DNA from: Prunella strophiata
Lineage: Eukaryota; Chordata; Aves; Passeriformes; Prunellidae
Reading direction: 5' to 3'
Assembly: GCA_036583965.1 (NCBI GenBank)
Contig: JAZBQD010000014.1
Location: 27,571,490 to 27,635,489, forward strand
Length of the DNA: 64,000 bases
Position 1 is the stretch's first letter, and each line of letters opens with the position of its first letter. The notes beneath the pieces were generated by a model. The model saw nothing but the letters and a program-made list of their open reading frames with translations. It made no database searches and was not told the DNA's origin. Below are positions 48,301 to 60,300 of the stretch, one piece after another. The position numbers and the translations under genes are program-made.

Positions 48301-51300
48301 TCAGGTCTACCCAAACTTAGAGTGGAGGTCTTAAAGACATCAGGGATTTACAACAGGCATGAATACAGTATAGCCTGGAAGCTCTATATGGGGGAAAAAA
48401 AGAAAAGTGGCTTTTTGGCCTGCCAACAAAAAACTGTCAGGGCATTCTGGTTTTTTAAAGAGCAGGTTTGCAGCATAATAAATAAATTCCTTCCTATCAC
48501 CATAATCCTATTAAAAAGCTAATAGCTCATAATAAATATTCATTGGAAATGAGACTTAATTTGCTCCACTACCTAAGGAACTGCTTTGCTCTAGTTATAC
48601 CTTAGTTTCTGTATCATTTGATGGCTTTGCCAGGGAAGGAATATACCACTGAATGTGAATTTCCTTATCTGGAGCACTTGCTGCCCTACTCTCTGTCTTC
48701 TCATCTTCTGCAATGACAGAAACTGAAGAAGCTATTCTCATTTGTGACAATTCTGATGTAGCTTCAGAAATATTAAGAGACATCTGAAACACAAAATAAA
48801 TTTTAAGTTTTTATTAAATCATAATCTTTAATACTACTTAAATTATATAATTTAAATAAGTTTTAAGTTTAAACTATATTTTCTGTAGTGAAACAGGAAA
48901 AATCTGTTATAATCTAGTGTCTACTGGAATTGGTATGACTTTAATTCTAGCATAAATATATGTTTATTTAGGTAAATGGGTAATTTTTAAAAGTGTCTTT
49001 TTTACCAAGTTAAGACTTTGCAATGCTCATGTGATGACACATTTCTAAAGGTAATACAAAGGATCTGTAGGCTGACTTAGAGACACTGACAGTCACAATG
49101 ATTGTTGCCTTTGACTTAAAATCATTATGGCATTATGGGTTTGGCTCAAATCTATTATTTGGCACACTGATAATACAAAATTTAGTGATGAAAAGGTAAT
49201 TTGTCAAGTATACATATTGATAATTAAAATAGGATTCTGAATGTTAGAATAATGCTTTATTTATGTTTACCTATCTGTTTTCTCAGCTGTGCAACTAACA
49301 AAGGATGACACCTGCTGAAAATTCAATCACTTAATTTGTGAGGATTTGTTGTATTTTATAAAATACATATGGAACATTAGCAGGGCATTCATCAAATAGC
49401 TACTGTTGGCTGTCATTCACCAGAGAATTAATGCAGGAATGCTGTCAGCCAACATTCATGCATGAACAAAACCTTTTCTTAAAATCGTGAAATATTTAAT
49501 TTAAAGGCTGAACAGTAACACACCATCTCTATTTTTTAAAGCATTACACAGATCTGCAAAGAACACTGGCCAAAAAGTTGCATTTTCAGGGAACATGGAG
49601 GCTATTTCAAAAGGTCCTAATGTCTCCATCATTGGTTCTAAAATGTGGACACTGAAAACATGTCCCAGGGAAGTTAGCTCTTTTCAAATTTTGAATGTTC
49701 GTTTGCTGCTGTAGGGAGAATTTTACCTACTTTCTCTACAGAAAATTCAGCATATGACAACTACAGGGCAGTGAATCCAAGTGAGCAAAAGATGGATTTT
49801 TCACAATAACCTAATCTTATGCCATTAAGCCAGTTACCATCCCACATGAAACTTTAGTAGAAGTGAAGGTAATGATAAATCCAAGCATGTGGAAGTCATA
49901 ACTTTGAGCACATGGCAGTGCCTTCGGTGGCCATAACCCATGGTAAGCCATGAGGAGTGCATGGAGGACCCACCCACTACAGCCCTCTTCTAATTCAGTA
50001 ATGAATCACCCACTGTCCTGCTAGCATCATGGACTGTGAACAAAACTAGGGGAAAACGCATATATGGACATGGAAAGAACCAAATTTATCCCACGCGCCT
50101 GAACTAGAGCTCTTAAAATTCCATTTTATGCTATATATATATTTCTTTCTAAAATGTTTGTTATGGGTCTTTTTCTTCACTGAACTGCATCCTTTGGGTT
50201 TCTATTCATATTGAATCTTTCTGAAGAAGGACATTACAACTGCTGATAACAAACTGGTAGGTTGCTAAATAACATACATAAATACTTGTCTATTCAACTT
50301 TCTCAAAATCCTGAAAACAAACTTAGTCAAGTATTTCCAGACCTACTTACTATCATGGAGCAGAACAAAAAACAAGCATGAAAAATATAACAGGGCCCAG
50401 AATTTTAATTATAGACCTAATGTAATTTGGATTCTTTGGTCAGCAGACCTGAAAAAGCCTTCAAGAGTCAAAAATAGAATACAGAGATAGATGTAAGCAA
50501 AACAACTTCGTACATAAAAATCATTCTTTCAAAAAGTATGTCTATTTGTACTCTTAAAACTCACAGTAATAAATTATAGTTACATTTTTTAAATAACATC
50601 TATAACCTTCTGGATAGTTAAAGCTTCTAAAAATGTTGTGATAAAAATCAATGAATCTTAGAATTAAAAAAAGTAAGAGCTTTATGCTTGTTAGCTGTCT
50701 ACAACAGTGAAGTTAACACATGATTATGCAGCTTGCACCCGTCATGAACATGACAGTGAGCTCTGAAGCTTATTATTCTAGGATACTGTAATACTAATTA
50801 TGTCAAAAAAAGAGCAGACAGAGTAAAATAATTTTTGATATATGATGGCTGTTATAAATGTCACATACCATATATTTACAATTTATTCAGTGGCACAGTC
50901 AGCTCTTTGTTGGAAAATGAGTAATGATATGCTGTCCAACACTGCAGAAAGTTCACCAACTCTAGACAAGCTACTTTCACAGAAGTATTTTTATTCATTT
51001 TTGTAACATACCAAGTCCTCACTCCTCAAGAATCCCCTGTCTCCATTTAATACTGAATATAATAACTAAAAACTAAGCCACAGAGACTGATCTTTCATTT
51101 TAATTTTTAGTATTAGGATAATTATTAATATGAGAAGTGGGATTGAGAAACTTTGAAGACAATTATTTTTACAGTGGGTCTTCAAAGACAAATTTCATTC
51201 AGTGATCAAAACATGTGCCATGGTCAGTGTAGAGTCCAGAATTCTAATTCAAGATTCATCTGAGTAATGTATTCTGAGCTGCCTACATTTCAAAGCTCAA

Positions 51301-54300
51301 ATAGGCTGCTCACGAGACAGAAATCTAAAAAGGTTTATTTTCTAGCCAGCTGAGAATCAGTGAAAAAAATTGGCATACAAGACCTTCAAAAAATTTTGAG
51401 AAAATATAACATACATATTTTTTTTTAAATCGCGTTTTTATGATAGACTACATTAACAATATAGAGACTTGTACATACAAATTAAAAAACTAACATCAGG
51501 ACATTTTTGGTACTGAAAGATGAAGATCTACAAGATTTAAAATTTAAGCCCTTACTAACAGCCAACTTTATTAATGAATAAAAACACCTTTCTAAATATC
51601 ATTCTGCTTAATCTTCTAGGGTCTAAATACACTGGCTATGGGATGGTGATTATTCTTGCAGGAATGAGTAACAGAAGAATATTTGCATTTGTTAACTACA
51701 TAATTCACTGCTTGCACAGGATTTTGGTTTTGTACTGATCCTCTGCATATAATTTCATTCTTCTATAGTGCTCCCAGAAATATTACCATTGGAATTACTG
51801 AGAATCTGAAAGAAATAGCAGTATAATATTTTTGAAACAGAAGTACCTCTGAAGAATCAGTTGCACTACTGAGTGGCAATTCTACATCACGTAGTTCTTC
51901 TGGAAAATTCTCAAGACAACACAATGAATATTCAGACAAATTGTTTTCAAGGAAGGAATGCATTTCTGCTATGCGTAGAACAATTCCTGTGTCAGAAATC
52001 AAACCAAGGTGTCCATCTCTTGCAGAAAGTGATCCAGGCCCTGGGTTAGGGGCAGTTTTTAAAAGAGATTTTTAAAATTACATCATTATTTGCCATTAAA
52101 ATGTCAAGTTACTACAGCTACTCTATATTCACAAATTTTGAAAACATCATAAAATATGTAAATAGATTCAATATCAAATAAATGCATTTCCAACAATTAT
52201 ACTGATTGGTCTTAAATATTACTAGCTTATGCTATTTGTAATTTTTCACCAGTGATTATATAATGAAACAAACTCTCTCCAGACATTATAAAGTAGCATC
52301 AAATGGGAGGTGTAATTTTGAGGTGCAGGTACTTAAATTCACAGTGTAATGCACCAATATGTTCACTAGATGCCTAAGCACCCACTAGAATAAACATATA
52401 TTTATTCAACACAGTCAAAGTACCCTTTAAGAGCTCTTAAGACAGCAGTTTAGACAGCTAGGGGCTGATCAGCTGAGTTTCCCCCTAGACTCCCCAACAG
52501 GTAACTAAAGCTGAGATTTACATGCATATTTTGAGACCTAATTGTAGATACCTTCCTGTCCTTACTGTTCTGTGGTAAGCCAGAATAGTTTCATTTGGTG
52601 CTGCAGGGAGAAAACCCAGCCCTCTCTGGAATCGTTATTTTCAGAGTTGCTAGTTTTTTCTCTAAACAACATCTATATGTACAATGTAGTTTTGTTCTCA
52701 CCTATTGGGTCATCACATGTAGGTGCACAGTCAAAAGGCCTTGCAATTAATGGATTCTTACTCTGTTTGAAAGGTCCTACCTATTACCATTTTCTGTTTA
52801 CAGTGAAAGGAAGCAAGCAAATCGCATCTGGGGTTTTAGTCAAAACACATTCAATAATGCTCAGCCTTCCCATTTACCCTACACTCAGATCTCCAAAACA
52901 GAACCTCAAATTGAACAGGTTTATTTATAATGTAACATAAGCTTAATTTTTCTAGAACTTAAATAAATATAGATTATGATTTTTTTTAGAAATGCTTCAG
53001 ATGTAGTCATAACAATTAAGTTTTGAGGGAGGCCTTCCTGGTATAGTGGAGGCTTATAAATAACTAAGAAGAAAGGTAGTAATATCTTCACTCGCAGCAT
53101 GTGTAAACTGACAAAAATCTGGATTTCCATTAAGATTTTTTTGCATTTCTACAATTTAAACAAACTAAAAATTAGGCTATTTCAGATGATAGCCTTTAAA
53201 TCTGACACTGTTTACCCACAAGAACAGTATCTCATCAATAGCAGTTTTCTAGAAGGAAATAAAAATACATACCAGGTAAGTTTATGTTATAAATTCTTTT
53301 TAAATGATTGTGGTAGCGAATCAGTTGTACCCATGTTACTGTATCTTTCTTCTCGCTGGCCTTGGCAACAGGACTTTCTGTTCTTTCACTTTCACTCTGA
53401 GTGTCTTCTGCAATTTGTTTGTTTTCAGTAGAAGATACTTCGGGAGTTTCAGAGACAACATTGTATCCATCTGCAACTCCAATAAGAGTTCAAGCACATT
53501 AAGTGGTTGGAATTCAAAAGTTATTTCTGCATTGTGTTGGAACTGACTATCTTTAACTAGGTGAAACTGCTTATATTTTTCATACAAGAAAAATTATTTT
53601 TATTCTTTTTTAATATGAGTTGAAATAGTAAAATAGCCTTAAAATTAATTGAAAATTGTTTCTCAGATCACGGGCAGGAACCTTACTAATTCTTGCAAGA
53701 AATTCAAAAGGAGTAGAGAGCAAGGTGCCTTCTCTCTCTCTGAATTTGAATATGAAACCATTATTTCTACACTAGATATTTACTAAATGGAAACAACACA
53801 AGGAGTCACCAATCATAACTGTGGCAGCTGAACTTCCCAGTTATGTTGACCCAAACTCAGAAGTGTTAGGTACTCTGAAGTATCTGTTGCTAGTTTTAAT
53901 CCTTTGTCCCTTTTAGATTTTAAGCACATTTTCAATGAAATATACTTTTAACTATGAAATAAAACAAAAGATAATATTTTCTTTTGCACTGCCTAAAAGT
54001 TGTACTTATGCAGAAAGAGGAAAAAATTATCAGTACAGATATGACTTCATCACTGCTTACATTCAGTACTGGTTTTCACTGTATTAGTGCATGGCTCTTT
54101 CAAAAGCACAATTCATGAGCTGTTTCTCACTCCAAATTGAACGTTATGTTATAGTGATTCCTAACAATAAACTTTCAGACAATAATTATGAGTGCTTCTA
54201 CAAAATCTGAATGTCTCTATTATTCCTGGAATTTCACTGTCAATGCTGAAATGGCCATACTGTCTTATGGATGAAAACTTAAATATGTTTTTTACCAAAA

Positions 54301-57300
54301 GTTTTACATAAAATATTTAGTGTGCTATGCTGAGAATTTACATTTCAATTCACATTTTTGGTTTTTTGGCCTAGTGTTGCTTTTCTACATTTTCTATTCT
54401 TCTTTGTATTGGCTAACAGAACTATCAGGAGAAACACCTGTTGCATTTGCTAAAAGAAAAAAATTATCTGTAATTATAAGCAAATGGAGCTAGTATAAAA
54501 CAATCAGATGCAAAGTCTTAGCATACAACACTTGTTTTCATAAACCAATCAAAACACATATGTTTAAACACTGTACAGTATGCAGACATGGCTCAGCTTT
54601 GCCAGCACCTATCAAGCAGAGCAATTCAGTCTTTGTCAGTCACTTGGAATAATTGAAATTAAGTCACCGAACCAAAATTTTATCACTAAATTAATGGTTC
54701 CTAGTTTAAAAATAAACGCGAATATTTTGCCTTAGTGTTCGTATAACATCTAGCAGTCATTATCTCAGAACTCCTAGTTTCACTGCTGGGGTTTTTTTGA
54801 TGAAATGGTTGAAACTTCCATTTCATCAATGCCTTTAGCTGAAAAATAAATGCAGAATTTGGAAATACACCAAAGTTCTACCAAGCTAGTGGAAGCATAT
54901 CTAGATAATAATCCATTGGATTGGAAAGACAGTGAAAATTTTCTTCTACTGACTTTGACTTTTAGAATACAGTACATGGGCAGAAAACTTTGCAATAGTT
55001 TGGGTTTGTTAATTTTGGTGGGTTTTGTTTGTGGTTTTGTTTTTATTTCGTTGGTTGGCTTGGGTTTTCTGGGGAATGATGCAGGGAGAGAAGCTATTCA
55101 ACACCAACATCTCTTTGCAAAATCAAGAGTAAAACTGAAACTCTCCAAGGGAAAGCTAATATACCTAGGGAAAAAAATGAGTTATAAGTCAATGTTAAAA
55201 AAAAAGAAAAAAAGCAGTGATGACTGATAGGGAGGCCAGTATCTACTTTATATGTCTGTAATAAAGGACCATCTGCTTTTCCAAAATTATGGCAGCATGT
55301 GCACTCTGGCTTTCTGAGCCAAAGTAAGCAAACAATGTATTTTTCTTAACATACTGAACACATGCACTGGCTGATATTTAAAGATCCATGAGGTCTCTAA
55401 TATTTTGTATTGCTATGCATGATGAGGCTTTTGCTTTTACTTTCCAAAACTAATATATAATTTTTCCTAAATTAAAGTTAGATAGTAAATATATTACTAG
55501 ATTATATGACATATATAGCTTAGTACTTATTTAATTTTCTGATATTACTTGGCATAAAGGAATACCAGATATGAAATCTCTGTACGAAGAAAAAAGATCC
55601 ATAGAAGCAAATTCTGGGATTTTTTGTTGCACTTCATCCTTCATGGTCTGTGCTTTAACACTCTTCATTCCAATTAACAGCTGAGAAGCAAGCACAGCTT
55701 CACTGACCTAAAAATAATATTTATTTTATTTGGGATTCATCCACTACAAAATTTATATAGATTTCAGTATCTTAGATTAGGAAGATGAGGACAAAAAATT
55801 AATTATTCAACATAATATATTTTTAAAAGTTAAAAAAATATTCTATTTCTTTCTGACATAAGGTACACATTATATCAAAATAAATCATTACTGCTGACAG
55901 TTTAATTACTACATAGTGATTTCAAACCAGATACCCTCATCTGGATGCCACTGATGTCTGTCCACATGTCAAATACATATGCACACGTATCAGGTCATGT
56001 GCCATTTTATTTGCACTGAATCAAAGCTATGGTAAACAGAGTCATATCTGTCCAAGAGAAATTAAACGCATTATTCAGTGTCCATTTTAATTTTATTAAA
56101 CAAGACTTATGCCAGAAATTTCAGGAAACCTTAACACTTTTGTTTGCATTGCCTTATTTGCTTGTGTTAGTAGAATAAGATGAAATGTAAAAAAAAAAAA
56201 TTACCTCTTCAGAATATTGCACCAACCTGTGTAGCTGCTCTTACTGCAATCCAGGCTTGTGCTTTGTAGACTTCTGATTTCATAGCCTCCTCAGAAGACT
56301 GATCAAAAGAGCTCTAAAAATGATATACCAGTTCATAATCAATATTCTAAATATATTGCAGTAAAATATATTCTAAATATAGAAGAAAATCCTCCATCTT
56401 ATAAAGTAATAGTTTTATTTGTAAGTTGTAAAAATTGGCATTGAATTTAAATCCATGGATTAATTGCTAAATATGAAAAAAATTCAGAGCATACTAATTG
56501 GCTGTTCTGGGAAAAAGTTTTCTCAGAGCAGCTTATACTATGGTCACTGCCATATACAGTGTTGCGATCATATTCCATTTTTTGAATCCCAACTACCTTT
56601 TTTTTCTCTAATGTTACACATTTTGCTATCCATCTATGGTTTGTAAGAACTTTCACCTGGTTAAAGACACTTATATGTCTCATGCTGTAATTCATACTTG
56701 TATAGAAAAATTGAAACCTGATAGAGTTAGCATTTAAAAAAACAGGTCTGAAGTGTTAAGTATATTTTCCAAGCTACAAATTAATTTGTACATAATGGGA
56801 AATTTAAACACTCTTGGTTCTGTATTTTCCTATTTTTTATAGAAAAATATTTAAAATATTATCATTCAATGCAATAATGTGAGATATAACATCAAACAAG
56901 ATCAAATTCTATTATTTGATTTCTTTGTGTGATTTTTCTAGGAGGACATTCAGAATCAGTATGATGTATAAGTCACTGCAAGTAATAATATGCCAAGGTG
57001 CACAATACATATTTCCTGTTTTCAAGAGGCCACTGCCCAAAAGATAAAAAACATACACTTGGTTTGGAAACCACCGAATCATTTGTCTCTGTTTCATTGT
57101 CATTATGTTCAGCAAAGCAGAAATACGATAGTGCAATTTCAAGGTACGACCGTCTTATTAACCTGTAAGAAACAGCACACAGAAAAATCAGCTTAACTCT
57201 CAAAGTAAGCATTACAGTGATAAAATCTGTCATCTCCTGCATATGACTAGCTAGATACCTCACCAAATAAATCATTCATCCAGCCCCCATCATCTACTTT

Positions 57301-60300
57301 AAGTGCAACTTCTTTCAAAAATTCAGGAATTCAGAAATCCATGGATTCCTGTTTTAAAGTCACATGAGTCTAAAACATCCCTATGGTGTGCTTAACAAAT
57401 AACACCTTCATTTAACAGTACATCAAATATAATTTTCATTATCTGAAATAAATATTCCATAAATAAATAGCAAAATTTTAATAAGAAAACCCTAATTCTG
57501 AAAGGGAAGTGATCTTCCTGTACTGTTTGTCTTCCTTGCTCAAGTTAAGGCATTTATACATTGCCCTGGTTTCCCTGAAACATAGGTAGCTGAATTTAAA
57601 TATCAATCAAATTGGGTCCTCAGTCAAACTCTCCCAAGAATCAACAAAAAAAACCTACAGTGACAAAACAGACTTTTGTTTCCTAACTGGGCTAATCTTC
57701 TTTGTTTTGAGTTCTGTACAAGAATGTTTCACATCTTCAGACAGTGCTCAGCTATTCCCACTCTCCTCCTATGTCTCATTCTCTTTTCAGTGATTTTTAC
57801 AGTACTATTGTAAACTAAGCAAAAATCATAGAATCATAGAATGATTTGGGTTGAAAGGGAACTTTAAAGATCATCTAGTCCCACTCTCCTGCAAGGAACA
57901 GGGACATCTTCAACCAGATCAGGCTGCTCAGAGCCCCATTCAACCTTATCTTGAATGTTTTGAGGTACAGGGCATTTGCCACCTCTGTGGGAAACCTCTT
58001 CCAGTGAATCACCATTGTAAAAAATTTCTTCCTAATATCTAGTCTGAATCTACCCTCTTTTGGTTTAAAGCCATTACCCACAGTCCTATCACTACAAGCA
58101 CTATTAGAAACCCTATCTCCATCCTATAAGCCCCATTTAAGTACTGAAAGGCTGCCAAAATGTTTCCCTGGAACCCTCTCTTTTCCAGGCTAAAAATTCC
58201 AATTCTCTCAGCCTTTTCTCACAGGAGAGGTTTTCCCAGCCTCTCATAATTTTTGTGGGACTCCGCTCAACCCGCTCCAACAGGTTCATGTCTCTCCTAT
58301 GCTGAGAACTCCAGAGATAGGTGCAGTACTCCAGGAGGGATTTCATCATATCAGAGCAGAGGGGCAGAATTATTCTCCTCAACCTGCTGAAAATCACTAC
58401 ACCTGGAGAATTTCTCCCATGTTTCCATTCCCTATAGGTTTATAACAGTCTTTTTATGCAGATTCCTCCTGGCTCTGCAGATTTCTTCAGATCTCACTTA
58501 TGAATTAACTTCCCCAAGCATAGCAACAAACTTCTGCTCACATAGTTACTATTCTGGACAGATACATATTGCACAGAGCTGGTTGTTTATATAGTACAAT
58601 AAATTCCAGCTTTAGTACAATTTGTGTAAAGCCAAATACAAAAATCAGAGTACTGCACAGTTAAAGACTGAGCAAACTAGCTGAAAAGATGGCAAATGCT
58701 ACACTTGGTTGGCAACAATTTAGTTAAATTTCTAATCTTGCTAACAAAAAAGGATGTGAGACATCAAGAAACAACTTTAATTAAATAACACCACAGATAC
58801 CACAGGGCTTGTATAAATGTGAGCAGGATGTTAAGTTCTCTAAAACAAGAAAGCCATGGTCCATTGATGTTGCTGTACACTCCTTTAGAAAGACAGTAGC
58901 AAATTAAATGAGAGTGTAGCAAATTAAACTTGCAAAACTTCACCACAGTCCATTTCTGCACCATCTTCCATCATGCTGGCTCCTTCTTGAGGTTTATTAC
59001 TATGCTACTACTTCTACATTCAGAGTTCTGGTTCATTAACTTAAGTAACAGAATACCCAAACAGGCAAGGTAAATTGCTGCCTTTACACTGTCTCTAACT
59101 AGATGTGGCACATTATTCATTTAGACTGGTCAAGAAACAAAAAAACTGAAGTCCAATGTATCAGAGCAGCTTGACAGAATTTATTGGCTGTCTTGGCTCA
59201 GCTCTTCAAGCATCTTCTGGGCTGATAACTAATGCCAAAGTCACTGTCCTGATATCTGTTACAAACACATTTCCTACGCTCCTTCTGCCTCTGCTCTTCT
59301 GACTATTTCTGGCTGGTAACCTTTTCAAGCTGGATTTCTGTTATCTGGAAGGGGGCAGACCACAGCTCATCTTCTGAAATATGAATAAACCTCCTGTTTA
59401 ATTGATAGCTCTGTTCTCAGTGTTGACAGATAGGGCAGAAATTTGGAAATAGAACAGAAAGCTATAACTTTTGTGTAGTGTTAAAAAATGCTTTTAAATG
59501 TTCTTATCATTTGTTTTAAACAGGAGAATAAATATCCAATAGCTCTTCTCTATTGAAGTAAAACTCTCTAAAACATAAAAGATACTCCATAATACAAGTC
59601 CCAGACCAAATATCAAAAAACTGTTTAAAAAATATATTCATGTATGATTTAAATTCTTTTCAAAGTTATATAGCTAGATTCTTACTCATATTTTTGATCA
59701 TGTTGCTGGCTGAGCTTTATAGCTTCCAACAGGGTTTCAACAGCTTGAGATGACTTGCTATTGCTTGCTTCAGTTATCTGGCGTTCTACCTGACCTTAGA
59801 AAGAAATACAAAAAGTAGATTTTCAATATGTTAATAATTGTTCTTCTGTAAGACCCATCCAATCTGTTTTTCCCTCCAGAAAAGCTAAACAACACAATAC
59901 ATCATCTATTCTCCTCCTGTTAAGCAAGATCTTTTCCAGTTTGTTTAAAAGGTAATGCACGATGCTTGTATAACAATTCTCTTCATAGAGCAGCTGAAAT
60001 AACCAAACTTGGGAATCACAATGACCCCTAACATTTCCTGATCCCAGCCAGCAGAGCATTGTAAATGAGGAGTTAATGAGCAGGCACAGGCCTGTGCTGT
60101 GCTGCACACACAGTGCAGTGTTGTGCTGGGCATATCCCACAGCATAACCGCAGCCAGCTTGCTGTAACAGAAGAGTCTGGTGGCAGCATCTTCTCAGTGC
60201 CTTTCTGTAGAAGTGAAGTAAGAGGTTCTTATGTGAACATGCTTTTCATTTGACAGCAGAAATAATGAATAGCATTGTTTTCTCTCGAGAACAGCTAGAA

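Noticed and set aside
54850..55227. 125-codon plus-strand frame with a hydrophobic segment
   Set aside because: The hydrophobic stretch is encoded by a G/T-rich simple region (repeated GGTTTTGTTTG-like units). It is antisense in a CFAP54 intron and ends in a poly-Lys A-run.
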